Positions 53,526-64,000 of a DNA stretch of 64,000 nt are shown here, one piece after another (positions within the stretch are counted from its first letter, which is position 1; every line of letters begins with the position of its first letter). This DNA comes from Ahaetulla prasina (Eukaryota > Chordata > Lepidosauria > Squamata > Colubridae). A program made the translations under genes and the position numbers. Under the pieces are notes generated by a model, which made no database searches, had not been told where the DNA came from, and saw only the letters and a list, made by a program, of their open reading frames with translations. Location: the NCBI RefSeq assembly GCF_028640845.1, contig NC_080546.1:21607020-21671019 (forward strand), in the 5' to 3' direction.

Positions 53526-53930
53526 AAGGAAAACAAAGAATGTTCTTTCTGCGCCAACTCAGTAAGCTGAAACTGCCCAAGGAGCTGCTGATTCAGTTCT
53601 ACAGAGGAATTATTGAGTCTGTCATTTGGACCGCTATAACTGTCTGGTTCGGTTCTGCAACTCAACAAGAAAGATACAGACTTCAGAGAATAATTAGAAC
53701 TGCAGAAAAAATAATTGCTACCAACCTGCCTTCCATTGAGGACCTGTATACTGCACGAATCAAGAAGAGGGCCGTGAAAATATTTACAGATCCCTCACAT
53801 CCAGGACATAAACTGTTTCAACTCCTACCCTCAAAAACGACGCTATAGAGCACTGCACACCAGAACAACAAGACACAAGAACAGTTTTTTCCCAAAGGCC
53901 ATCACTCTGCTAAACAAATAATTCCCTCAA
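53526..53930 (+). pseudogene. LINE polymerase C-terminal fragment
   Basis: The frame reads MFFLRQLSKLKLPKELLIQF, YRGIIESVIWTAITVWFGSA, LQRIIRTAEKIIATNLPSIE and DPSHPGHKLFQLLPS, ending at TAG 53846-53848. The next conserved block (RYRALHTRTT..NSFFPKAITLLN) follows in another frame. These blocks are the end of an L2/Rex1-like non-LTR polymerase. The catalytic part is absent. Confidence 0.85.
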
Positions 53931-54167
53931 CACTGTCAAACAATTTACTAAATCTGCACTACTATTAATCGTCTCATCGTTCCCATCACCAATCTCTTTC
54001 CACTTATGACTGTATGACTGTAATTTGTTGCTGGCAATCCTTATGATTTATATTGATATATTGACCATCATTTGTGTTGTAAATGTTGTACCTTGATGAA
54101 GGTATATTTTCTTTTATGTACACTGAGAGCATATGCACCAAGACAAATTCCTTGTGTGGCCAATAAA

Positions 54168-54280
54168 AAATTCTATTCTATTCTATTCTATTCTATGCTA
54201 TGCTATGCTATGCTATGCTATGCTATGCTATGCTATGCTATGCTATGCTATGCTATGCTATGCTATGCTATGCTATGCTA
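54168..54280. repeat. (ATTCT)n to (ATGCT)n compound microsatellite
   Basis: About five ATTCT units run directly into about seventeen ATGCT units. It grew at the 3' end of the LINE. The open + frame here (YAMLC repeats) is an artefact of the period. Confidence 0.95.
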
Positions 54281-54291
54281 TATATCACAGT

Positions 54292-54990
54292 TTATAGACC
54301 AATGCTGGGTTTACACTACGCAGTTAAACTCAGTTTGTCTTGGTGATGACCTTATTTTGGAATGTAACCTTAGGACGTTGCTGAAAAGCTAGTGTTTAAA
54401 CTTTTTCAAAGTTCTTGGGTAGATATCATTTTCTAACTGATCAGGAAAGGATAAAATTATCATCTTAGAAAGTTTTATAGCTCAGGGGATATAGGATTAG
54501 ATTTGGAACGATCCCTGTTCATTAACAAGCTGTCATTGACTTGGCATTTCCTTTCTTACTCTAATACATTATATGAATTCCAAAAAACAAACAGGGAAAA
54601 GATGAGGTGTCTTAAAGCCTTGCCTTGGCAAAGAAAGTACACTAAAACAACAATAAAAAGAATGAAAAGGAAGTTAATGGGTCGGTACAAGTACATTTGG
54701 TTTTGTCCCTAAACTTATAGTTACTTATTTACATGTATTTAAAATCACCGTACCCAGTAGTGGTTCCTCAGTATTTTGAACAGGACGCTGTAAAATTAGA
54801 ATATACCTTGCCAGCTTCCTTCTTCAGTAAATAAAATCATTTTGATAATAATATGGTGTAAGAATCAAGAGGTTTTTCTTTGCAAAGATTTAAATGTTAG
54901 TAGAGAGAGGTGAAGTGAAAACTTGGGCCTTATTTTTTTATTGAAGTGAGGACTCTCTTTCTCTTACTGGACTTCCTTTCTTCAAACAGT
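54292..54990. other. AT-rich sequence, nothing recognised
   Basis: No repeat ends or domains. Confidence 0.5.
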
Positions 54991-55008
54991 TATTACCAGA
55001 CCTGGCCA

Positions 55009-55118
55009 ATTCGTGTGTGTTTTGTGTGTATGTGTGTGTGTGAGAGAGAGGGAGGGAGGAGGGAGGGATGGGAGGGAGAGAACGAGAGAGAGAGAAAAGG
55101 AGGAGGAGAGAGAGAGAT
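55009..55118. repeat. (GT)n then (GA)n/GGGA-rich tract
   Basis: gtgtgtgttttgtgtgtatgtgtgtgtg, followed by gagagagagggagggaggaggg..gagagagagaaaagg. Simple sequence. Confidence 0.9.
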
Positions 55119-55273
55119 TTACGCTTTTACGGAAGGCCAGGCGAATGGGGGCCCACCTCACCTCTGAGTGATGTATGTTCCACATAATGGGAGCATTTCT
55201 TTAAAAATGAAAAGGTTGCTTCTAAATGTTAACATTTTGGGATGCAATGGATTTATAAATGGGATACTAGAGA

Positions 55274-55275
55274 AT

Positions 55276-55306
<31 letters not shown>

Positions 55307-55480
55307 TTTTGTCACACAGTATATATCAGCATAAGCATAAAATAATTATATATATAAGCATATATATGAGTATGAGTATGTAATAACTATATTAATTGGA
55401 TATAACAAAAGGAAACAATAGGACAGGAACGATAGGCACGTTTGTGCTCTTATGCATGCCCCTTATTGTATAACATCCTC
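55274..55480 (-). mobile_element. LINE 3' end with (TAAA)n tail
   Basis: In reverse: ggggcatgcataagagcac, aacgtgcctatcgttcctgtcctattg, ..gtgtgacaaaataaataaataaa. It matches the 3' UTR of the LINE at 1643-2300. The tail is at 55274-55308. Confidence 0.85.
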
Positions 55481-56090
55481 AGGCTGAACGTGGGATGTAC
55501 TATTCATGTGGGCATATCTCTCCAGGCTACTAACAGATTTTGTATTTTGTCATTTCCCCCACTTCCAACTAATCTGTACATTGAAAAAAAATGTAGACTT
55601 TGCCTGGGCTAGTGTTAACAAGAGAGATAAATGACATCTATTGACTTTACTGTTGATTGTATGTCAAAACATTAAAGGGAAGAAACCAGCAAGCCTAATT
55701 TACAGGTCTCTGCTCTCTATCTTAACTGTTATTTGTATTTTGTTTAATGGAAGTTCCTGTAAACAAACTCAGAGAGTATTGAACTTCATTTTAATCATCA
55801 TTAAAATTATAATGTTCATTGGTTAATTTATGTATTTATTATCCCATGTGTCATATAGGTCAACCTGCCAGAAAGCACTTTTAAAGGCATTTCCAGTATT
55901 GACATGATACATTTCTTTTAGAGAATGATTACATTTCCTTCTCAGGGATTTTACAAAAGCTTAAGCTATTGTACTGAGAAAGTCAACTGAACAGCAACAG
56001 CAAGAGGAGAAGAATTCAGTATGATTACCCCTTTAATGTTCAGGGCACCATCCCTTTAATGCTCATTATGCTTCACATATCAACTGATGT
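55481..56090. other. AT-rich sequence, nothing recognised
   Basis: No repeat ends or domains. Confidence 0.5.
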
Positions 56091-56094
56091 AAGT

Positions 56095-56735
56095 TGGTTT
56101 TGTGCCTGTGCCCCTTGAGCCGGGCCCCCTGCCAGAAAGTGACTCGGAAAGTGAGGGGGAAGGGCCATCAGGATTTACCTCTGGAGCACTGGCTCCTCTG
56201 GCTCAGCTCCAGGAGCCAGAGGCAGGCCAGGTGGAGGAGATAATAAGGCCTCCGTCCCCTGACTCTTCCCCCCGCCCCAAGGCCATGCCTCCAGACCTGG
56301 CTGATGCAACCAGGCCTGGCTAGATCCCAGGTTTCGGAGATACAAGAGGCGGCTGCAACAAAGGAAGGGATGGGGCAGGCCTAGAGAGTGCTGAGTCATG
56401 GAGCCACACCCCACAGAGTATAAAAGCAGCCCTGGCTGCTCTTCTGCTCCGTGATGAGCAAAAATTGAGCTGAACTATTTGACTCATGGAGAAGTGAGCT
56501 GAACTCTTTGATTCGTGGAGAATTGAGCTGAACATTCGGCCTGGATTGCTGACTTCCTGGTTGCCTGGCAACCCCAAGATAAGGGAGACTTTGGCAGGCA
56601 GCTGCAGATTCCCTGCCAGGACTGATAGCAGCCGTGAACTCAATTACTGGCTCGTTTAGCCAGCTCGCATGGCTGAGGCTGGGAGGGGACAGAAGAGTTG
56701 GGTTTTTAAAGGCTTTTTTACTTTAAAAATAAAAT
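56095..56735 (+). mobile_element. LTR-like promoter block (possible solo LTR)
   Basis: A GC-rich block unlike its flanks. It holds ccacaccccacagag followed by TATAAAAG (56419-56426), three imperfect 30-bp tandem units beginning tgagctgaac (about 56466-56545), and AATAAA (56728-56733). A TATA box followed 300 bp later by a poly(A) signal fits an LTR. The upstream frame (PLPESDSESEGEGPS) is short and acidic. No terminal dinucleotides or target duplication could be fixed. Confidence 0.45.
56419..56426 (+). promoter_or_regulatory. TATA box
   Basis: TATAAAAG preceded by a GC-rich ccacaccccacaga stretch, inside the LTR-like block. Confidence 0.55.
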
Positions 56736-56899
56736 GGGAAGCTAGCAATTGTTCCCCTCTCCCCCCACCCCCAGAAAAGTCTGCATGATCTTTATTTCCA
56801 GAACTTCCTCTGATCCTAACATGGACCTAGTAGATATTCTCCTAAAATGGAAAGGATCGTTGTTAGAACCATCTTAGCTTAATGAGATTGGCTTGTCCA

Positions 56900-57226
56900 A
56901 CTTACTTCAACAGAAAGAGGCCTTTTGAGGACCCAGCTGGTCAAGGAAGCCTTTTCTTCTGTGGCCCTACTCCTTTGGAGCATCTTGCCACTGGAAGTAA
57001 GGTCCACCCCCACTCTGTTGGCCTTCTGGAATGATCTTAAAAGTTGGCTCTGCTGGTTGGCTTGAGGTGTTTTACGTTGGAGTAACTGAAAAGATTGCTT
57101 GTACCCTTGATTCTTAATTGTATTTAATTCTTGTTAATTTTTATGTTTTTATCTTTATGATTGTACTATATTGTAAGAGTCATGTTGGATAAAAAGATGG
57201 GCAAATATAAATTCATTAAATAGATA
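56900..57226 (+). mobile_element. Decayed L2/CR1-type LINE 3' end
   Basis: Text reading EAFSSVALLLWSILPLEV and LLAFWNDLKSWLCWLA corresponds to 'AFSVGAP.LWNELP..LR' and 'F...LK..LF' in the LINE at 25128. An old 3' UTR ends near gggcaaatataaattcattaaat. Confidence 0.6.
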
Positions 57227-57234
57227 GCTTAGGT

Positions 57235-57587
57235 CAGGGGTGTCAAACTCGATTTCATTGAGGACTGCTTCAGGATTGTATTTGATCTTGGGGGGCCGGA
57301 GTGGGAATGGCCAGGGCGGGCATGGGCAGCTCAATGTCACTCGTGTTGGGGGCGCTTGTGGCGGCCCAAGTGCTCTGCCAGAGAAAACGGGCTCCCAAGC
57401 TCTGTTTTCAGCTGCGATGGCCTCCTGCAATCCTCTGCCAGCAAAAACACATGGCCCTCCCGAGCTATTTTCACTAGCAGAGGCACTGCGGACCAGTCCT
57501 TTGCTGTTTCCATGGCAGCCCTGTGGGCCAGATCTAAGCACCCCATGGGCCTGATCCGGGCCCTGGGCCTTGAGTTTGACACCCCTG
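57235..57587. mobile_element. hAT element, GGTGTCAAACTC family
   Basis: 353 bp, starting CAGGGGTGTCAAACTCGATT and ending CTTGAGTTTGACACCCCTG, with a perfect gcttaggt duplication at 57227-57234 and 57588-57595. The body resembles 6434-6860 in inverse order. Open frames within it are not genes. Confidence 0.93.
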
Positions 57588-57595
57588 GCTTAGGT

Positions 57596-58330
57596 AAAGT
57601 TTTGGTGGTTGCCTGGTTTTGGATTCAGCAGGGACCAAGAACTAATACTGGGTAGGACAAGGAAGGTTAGAAGTGAGGATCCTTAACAGTTCACTTTTTA
57701 GTACTGTAGTTAAATATATATGACTGCCCATACCCACCCTGGTTAACTATTTTGTGATTTATTGGATCCCTCACCATCCATGTCTTTGTGATGCTACTAA
57801 AACATGCAGTCAAAATTCTAAATGTCCCCATAAATTTAAAAAAAAAATTGGGAGAACTCTGATCTAATAATGCAGTAATAAATAGAGCAATATGCTCATC
57901 TTTACTGTTTCCAGGGAAAAGAGTCTGTGTTCACTGAATGTAAATAGTAGATCAGTATGATTTATGACTTTCCATATCTGCTGTTATGGATCTATAATGA
58001 ATGGTCTTAAATTACAGTATTTTTTTGACTGGTAAAAAGTAATTTGCTAAATAGTTTTATTTAATGCTGATCCCTTCATTGTAAATTAATCTCATTAAAA
58101 AAAACAAAAAACAAAACCTGAGCTACAGTGTTACAGGTAGGAAATTACAAAGTTACATAATGTTTTGTTGCCTGTTGGCTGCACCAGGTTAATTTATAAT
58201 TGCAACTGTTTAAAAATAAGATCGAGTTAAACCTTAAACCTGGTATTTCCTGCTAAATGATTAGGGAATGCAAAAATAATCCCAATGAAAAAGATGATTA
58301 TTAATAGAATTGTTGTAAAGAATTATTGCC
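57596..58330. other. AT-rich sequence, nothing recognised
   Basis: No repeat ends or domains. Confidence 0.5.
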
Positions 58331-58334
58331 TTGT

Positions 58335-58425
58335 GCCTTGGAGAAAAACCCAAGAAAGTCCAGTTGCCTTGTGAAAAGCACCTTGAAACCACCTTGACTT
58401 GGATGATTGATAATCTCTATAGACA
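58335..58425. mobile_element. Single arm of the palindromic element
   Basis: aagaaagtccagttgcc, gtgaaaagcacctt, ccttgacttggatgattgataatctctatagaca matches the right arm of 7866-8090 and 1516-2400. No left arm is present. Confidence 0.6.
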
Positions 58426-58522
58426 TTTAGACCCATTTAGATTTCATTTATTGCCTGGATGTAAATATTGTAAATACACTCTCATTACGAAGATGGAAAG
58501 TTAACTTTTATTGTATCGTATA

Positions 58523-58903
58523 CAGATAATCCTTGACTTACAACAGTTCATTTAGTAACCGTACAAAGTTACAATGGTACTGAAAAAATGACTTATGACC
58601 GTGTTTCACACCTACGACCTTTGTAGCAGCCCCATAATCACGTGATCAAAATTCAGATGTTTGGCAGCTGGTTCATACTTATGACCACTACTGCTTCCCA
58701 AGGTCATGTGATCACCTTTTGATGAGCAAAATCAACGGGGAAGCCAGATTCACTTAACAACCATGGTACTAATTTATCAACTGCAGTGATTCATTTAAGA
58801 ACCGTGTCAAGAAATGTCATAAAATGAGAGAAAACTCTTAACAAACGTCACACTTCATAGAAATTTTGGGTATCAATTGTGGTCATAAGTCGAGGACTAA
58901 CTG
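58523..58903. mobile_element. GACTTACGAC-family TIR element, complete, TA flanked
   Basis: 381 bp, starting CAGATAATCCTTGACTTAC and ending GTCATAAGTCGAGGACTAACTG, with TA on both sides (58521-58522, 58904-58905). Interior: atcacgtgatcaaaattcagatg, ggtcatgtgatcacctttt, gattcacttaacaacc. No transposase. Confidence 0.8.
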
Positions 58904-58905
58904 TA

Positions 58906-59335
58906 ATTGTATAAATCACATAAATAAAACCAATGTTTTTAAAACTAATAATCTGTAGACTTTTGGGTTTCCTCTCTCTTTTAAAGTTTTTTACACAGGA
59001 TGGGGCATTGTAGACAGTTAACTTTCACAATTGCTGCTATATTAGCTACTCCAAGGAGATTTCCATGGCTATCTGTAAAACAGGCTTTAAATCAAGATAA
59101 TATTTAATTATTGATTCAGTCAACTTGTATGAGACTCAATATGAAGAAGATTAAGAGATAGTTGTCCATATAATGGTGTTTAACCATAACCATATGCCTA
59201 ATGATCGAAGCACTAGTTTCATATGCCTCCCTTTTTTTTGAGTAACTAGACATGGAATGTCTACATTGGAAAAAAAATCTTGAATAGCCTGGAGACCAGT
59301 TGAAGGAACAACATGAAATTATGCTAGTTTAATTA

Positions 59336-59383
<48 letters not shown>

Positions 59384-59940
59384 CGGCAACTTGTACAGCA
59401 AGTACCCCAGGATAAGAAATGCAGATTATCCTATTGCTTTAGAAAAAGTACTGATAGTAGGAGATTATTCTCCAGAGAGTATAATAAAAAACTATGATTA
59501 AAGTCTGAGGAAGACCCTTGTGGGAAGGAGCAATATCTTGCCAACATTGTTAATCTCGATAATAGGATATTTCAAGTCTGTAAATTTAATTTGCTTGTAC
59601 TTCTAGCATGGCAGCAGGTTTTGCTCCTGTGTGTGTTTCTCTTACCTTACCTATTTATTTATTTTAATAATTTTATTAAATTTATCCAAAATACAGATGA
59701 AAATGAAAATAGTAGGAAAATAGGGGAGGGAAAGAGAGAAATAAAGAAGTAGAGTATAAAGGGGAAAAAGTAAAGAAAAGCATTGACTTCTGACATGGAA
59801 GAATGCTGTTAGTAGAAACAAATGTCAATTTTATATTATACTTGCATGATGCTAAACAATGGCTCTGCTTTGGTATTTGTTTAATGTTCATTGGCATTGC
59901 CTGTTTGGGACATTGTACTAAAATGGGCAAGATTCTAAAG
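58906..59940. other. AT-rich sequence with (AC)n
   Basis: Nothing recognised apart from the (AC)n run. Purine-rich + text at 59690-59780 may be a reversed LINE 3' end, but that is not certain. Confidence 0.4.
59338..59381. repeat. (AC)n microsatellite
   Basis: About twenty-two AC units. Confidence 0.95.
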
Positions 59941-59954
59941 CACCGATTCGCCAA

Positions 59955-60222
59955 AGTACCTGAGGCCAGGACAAGAAGCAATGGGTGGAAACTAATCAAG
60001 GAGAGAAGCAATTTAGAACTAAGGAGAAATTTCCTGACAGAACAATTGATCAGTGGAACAACTTGCCTCCAGAAGTTGTAAATGCTCCAACACTGGAGGT
60101 TTTTAAGAAGATGTTGGATAGCTATTCGTCTGAAATCGTATAGGGTTTCCTGCCTAAGCAAGGGGTTGGACTAGAAGACCTCCAAGGTCCCGTCCAACTT
60201 TGTTATTCTAAGATTAATTCAT
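59955..60222 (+). mobile_element. CR1-type LINE 3' end
   Basis: aggccaggacaagaagcaatgggtggaaactaatcaaggag..tttcctgacagaac..acttgcctccagaagttgtaaatgctcc..ggggttggactagaagacctccaaggtccc. It matches the copy split by DIRS (31525-31697 and 37666-37860) and shows the undisturbed text at the DIRS target (aggagaaatttcctgaca, about 60021-60038). Confidence 0.88.
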
Positions 60223-61187
60223 TTTCCTTTGATAAACATATGTTCTGATTGCTACAGGATGTGAAAGGTGTGCAACCCTTTGGCAACATCAACTGCTGTA
60301 TAATATTAGGATCTTGCAGTATTCTTAAAGGAGGAAGATGGGTGAAATCAGTTGCAGTGAATTGTAACACTTCAATTGGTAAATAGTATATTAAATTATC
60401 TTTTTCCCCATCTTTAAATCAAAATAAATCGGCAAGCCTGTGGTCTGCGGTCCATTGGGCATCATTTCTAAAACATTACGCGAAGCAGGCAGAACAGATT
60501 TTGAAGGCAGCAAAATTAACTTGGTAATGATTAACTTTGAAACACATCTAGTCATTTTGTGTATTTGGAGTGGTTGCTGTAGGTCAGAGGTGTCAAACTC
60601 CAGGCCCACGGGCCTGATCACAAGACGAGCATAGAAGTATCAACGTGCTTCTCACTCTCTTGTAGTTGTGAATAACCTATAGTGTAATTGAGACCATTCT
60701 GCTTTGTTTAATCTCGGCACACCTTACCAAAATTAGTGACTCGAAGTTTTTGTTACCTTACTGTTATTAGGTGTGCCACAAGATTTTGAAATATGGCTCT
60801 TTTAGCAATCAGTGTCTTATCCATATTTGCTTTTATTTTATTTTTTACCTAGAAGCAAACATATTATCTAGTATTGCTACAATGATGTCTAATTGATTAG
60901 GTTTGGCCAATATTTGCATAAGGACCAATTCGTGTTTAGATTTAGATTTAAAAACAATACGTTAATTTTATTTTTTTAAAAAAGAACACAATGAAGTAGT
61001 GAAGTGCATTCTCATCTTAAATTATGATATTATAAGAAATTATCAGATCACTTATGCTTTTATCTTTACTGTTAAAGTGCTTGGGCAGTGGAGATAAGGT
61101 AATTCTGCTATATTTGCTGAATTGAAAAAAAATATCACAAGATGGAAACTTCATTTAGGGATTGCATTTTGTTCACTCTTTCCTTTT
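60223..61187. other. AT-rich sequence, with a hAT end fragment
   Basis: gtcagaggtgtcaaactccaggcccacgggcctg at about 60585-60618 is a lone left end of the GGTGTCAAACTC hAT family. The rest is unrecognised. Confidence 0.45.
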
Positions 61188-61195
61188 TTCTAATG

Positions 61196-61301
61196 CAGGA
61201 GTCCGCAAACTTGGCAGCTTTAAGACTTAAGCATAGCTGGCTGGAGAATTCTGGGAGTTGAAGTCTACAAGTCTTAAAACTGCCAAGTTTGGGGACCCCT
61301 G
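61196..61301. mobile_element. Hairpin hAT MITE
   Basis: Starts CAGGAGTCCGCAAACTTGG and ends CCAAGTTTGGGGACCCCTG. The flanks ttctaatg (61188-61195) and ttctagtg (61302-61309) agree at 7 of 8. Family of 5508. Confidence 0.88.
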
Positions 61302-61370
61302 TTCTAGTGCTTCAAAATCCATAGAAACAAGATCAAAATCAAATAGTTCTATAATGTTGTACTTACAGAT

Positions 61371-61492
61371 CAGGGTTTCTCAATATTGGTAACTTTCAGA
61401 TCCCTGGAATTTAACTGACAGAATTGCTGACTGGGGAATTCTGGGAGTTGGAAGTCCAAAATCTTACTATTGGTCAAGCTTGAGAAACACTG
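61371..61492. mobile_element. Hairpin hAT MITE, diverged
   Basis: Starts CAGGGTTTCTCAATATTGG and ends TTGAGAAACACTG, with ggggaattctgggagttg inside, as in 5508. The flanks ttacagat and ttgtacat match weakly. Confidence 0.75.
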
Positions 61493-61500
61493 TTGTACAT

Positions 61501-64000
61501 CCTAGAATCCCTATATAGCTTGGCCTCTGGTGACACTTCCTGAATGTGACAATACATATTTGAACCACTGCATTTCTGTGGAGCAAATTATCATGATTGA
61601 TGGTATCAAAACTTGGTAAAAGATCCAAGATTCATAAGAGGCCTGAACTTCTCGCAGACAGATTCTAGTGATATCCTCATCCACCCAGATGACTAATGCC
61701 ATCTTAATTTTATATCCTTGCTGAAAGATAGAAATAATTTCAGATAATCCATATGATCCAAACAGACCTGAAATTCTAAGACCATATGATGAAAGGGAGA
61801 ATTAACTTTGGTTATAAGAGGCAATATATTCATTGTATTTTTAGTTATTAACACCACCCTGGGTATCAAGGAACGCACTGTGGTTCTCCTTCTGACTTAG
61901 AAACTTGGAGATACTTCCCAATGGTACCTCCATTTTAGCTTGATTCAGTTTTTATGCACCGTTTTTGTCATCATTCCAGCAATGGCTGTCTTGGCATTGT
62001 AACTGAAGTGTAAATTTTATTTATTTTAAAATTTGCACATCTTCCAATCTCACCAAAATGGTGAATGGTGTACAATAACTGAATAACTGATATAAAAAGA
62101 ACAGATATAAAAATATTAAAAATGCATTTTAAAAAAAGGAATATTATAAAAACAAATATACACATTTTATTGTGGATAGCCAGCCTATTGGCTGAATTAC
62201 TCTCTCTGAATTTTTTATTATTCTGCTCTTTGTAAATAAGGAGGATAAACATTATTTTTTCTTAATTTTCAATTTATGGCTTATTTTGGAACAGTAGAAA
62301 AGGAACCGGAACTTAGATGGCGCCCCAAAATTTTCTGATTTCTGATGAAGTTTTGTAAATTGGTTACATTCAACAGACCCATTTTAATATAAACACTGCA
62401 GAATTTATTACTTTAAGCAATACAGAAAAGAATCATACCATAAATGTTCAACTATTAATTGGTTAACTATTAAAAATACATCCAAAATAATCCAGCCATT
62501 CATAATTACATTTTAACTGTGTTTTTATTTGATTTTCACTACTAAAAAGTTGCAGTTTGGGATCTGTCAGACAAGAACAACATAATCAAAATTAGATCTA
62601 CCTGATAATAATTTTTAATTTAAGCCAGATCAAATCTTGGTGAATCGCTATATAAAAATAGCAGACCAGGAGAATATTCTCCAGCAGTTTGCCTTTTTGC
62701 TGTTTCATGAACAAAATCTTTGTGCAATAGAGACCTTTTGCAAATCTTCATGTCATGTATGTGATCATATGACATTTAATCTAGCCTTTGTAAAAGCAAT
62801 CCAGTATTTACCAGGGTAAGATTATTTAGATGAAAAACCATCTGGAAGACATAGTTAGAATGATGCCTAAATTCTGTATGAGCAAAATGGTTTAGCTTTG
62901 CCGATTGGCTCCAGTTCACAAAAAGACAAAGTACAATGATACCGTGATACTCAACTGCTTTGAAACTCATCAAATTTAGTACTTAATGCATTTTGACATG
63001 AAAATTTTGTCCCAGTACTCATTGTTTGTTTGGTATTCAACATGCAAGACAAAGACCTGCCATGTACCCCACTTAACAATTATCAATAAGAAAGATAACA
63101 AAGTTTGGATAATGAACATTTCAGTACCTGGAGATAGCAAAAAAGAAGAGAGACAACTGGGGGTGGGGTGGGGAATCACAAAATACAAAGTAGAACAATT
63201 ATGGACAAGCTAAGCAAAAAAGAAGAAGAAGGAAGTAATAAATAACTTCAAAATAATCACAAAACAACAGAAGCACCACTTCAATACAATTAGCATTGAC
63301 AAAATCACCATCAGTCAATTGCAAAAGGCAGTTTTATTTGGAACAGTTTACATCCTGAGATGAAACCTTTAACACCATCAAACAACATCTGTCTGTCCTA
63401 AATCCTTGGGAAGGACTATAGGTGGATAAAAAGGTCATATTTAGATAAAACATGTTGACTGTGACCAACTATAATAATAATAGTAATGATTAGATTCTGT
63501 GAATTGGATTTTTTTCCCATTTGGTTATTGAAAATTGTGATGTGGAAAATAGATATGGGAATTTTAGTAAAAATAATAAAAATTTCTCTCATTGCAGTAG
63601 AATTGAGAGGGTATAACTAATTATTTCCCACCTTGTGCTCAGTTAGAATAGTCATTAAAATTATAGTCAGTTATAGGAGACAATTTTTGCTGTCAAGAAC
63701 GATAGATTTTTACTCATTTATTTTTAAAAATTGATTTTTAGACAAAAGAAAAAAAATATGGTATTGTTTTTCAGAGATGCATTGTGCCTTTTCTTTCTCT
63801 TACACCCTCACTCACACAAACCCTGTCCAAGTATCTTGTGTATTTAACGCACTTGATACAAACATTCTTACTCATTTTGATGTGTAATGGGAAACATTTC
63901 ATAAACTACCTGGAGATCCGTCTTCATCTTGTAACACTTTTCTTGTAATTTGCTGCACTCTCAGAACTTTAATGATAGATTCTTATCATTTCAAATGTTT
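61501..64000. other. AT-rich sequence, mostly unrecognised
   Basis: Text at about 62018-62090 (ttatttattttaaaatttgcacatcttccaatctcacc) looks like a reversed LINE 3' tail. No exon, domain or complete element was recognised in the rest. Short frames at 61971-62252, 62637-62819 and 62986-63213 lack support. Confidence 0.45.

Larger units (their letters stand above)
53490..54280 (+). mobile_element. 5'-truncated LINE with 11-bp target duplication
   Basis: The insert is flanked by tatatcacagt (53479-53489 and 54281-54291). It holds the polymerase C-terminus, the 3' UTR (acactgagagcatatgcaccaagacaaattccttgtgtggcc) and a tail of attct units that turns into a long (ATGCT)n run. The 3' UTR matches 4120-4311. 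Confidence 0.88.

Noticed and set aside
54072..54392. Open frame of 106 codons with YAMLC repeats
   Set aside because: It is the translation of the (ATGCT)n microsatellite plus LINE 3' UTR.
1..64000. CRISPR array, operon or bacterial signals
   Set aside because: The window is vertebrate nuclear DNA. The repeats are microsatellites and transposons, with no regularly spaced direct repeats with unique spacers.

Overview
The window reads as repeat-rich, non-coding vertebrate DNA, most likely from a snake. The case rests on a combination of repeats: a Bov-B (RTE) LINE fragment, tRNA-derived squamate SINEs, CR1-type LINE 3' ends that run into (ATTCT)n microsatellites, L2/CR1-type LINEs ending in a GC hairpin and an (AAAT)n tail, many short hAT elements, a DIRS-type tyrosine-recombinase retrotransposon and a Ty3/gypsy element. 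The species cannot be named from the sequence.

The only candidate for host-gene control is a CpG-rich block at about 2410-3760. It looks like a promoter with a non-coding first exon on the + strand and a plausible splice donor at 3233. No convincing host coding exon was found, so much of 3.8-64 kb could be intron or intergenic DNA.

Layout: 0.4-2.4 kb is a cluster of nested DNA transposons and a LINE fragment. The CpG block follows. From 3.8 to 25 kb, unique-looking AT-rich DNA alternates with hAT elements (mostly with 8-bp target-site duplications, exact or near-exact), SINEs and old LINE fragments. From 25.13 to 29.63 kb lies an almost full-length but broken L2/CR1-type LINE that starts with an NRF-1/YY1-like promoter motif. 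From 31.70 to 37.67 kb lies a DIRS element. It has inverted terminal repeats, an internal complementary region, gag, RT/RNase H and an intact-looking tyrosine recombinase, and it sits inside a CR1 3' end. The 37.9-47 kb stretch holds Bov-B, LINE, SINE and hAT pieces, including a three-layer nest at 43.7-44.4 kb. From 47.22 to 51.79 kb a Ty3/gypsy element lies on the minus strand. It has two identical 190-bp LTRs, a 5-bp target duplication, an intact gag and a damaged pol, and it is inserted into a SINE tail. From 52 to 64 kb come SINEs, a LINE carrying a long (ATGCT)n microsatellite, an LTR-like promoter block, more hAT elements and long stretches with nothing recognised.

The elements are linked functionally. 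The L2/CR1-type LINE and one SINE family share the same 3' hairpin, which suggests the LINE machinery moved the SINE. The hAT pieces carry no transposase and must have been moved in trans. The DIRS and gypsy elements are the youngest-looking residents, yet both carry broken polymerase frames.
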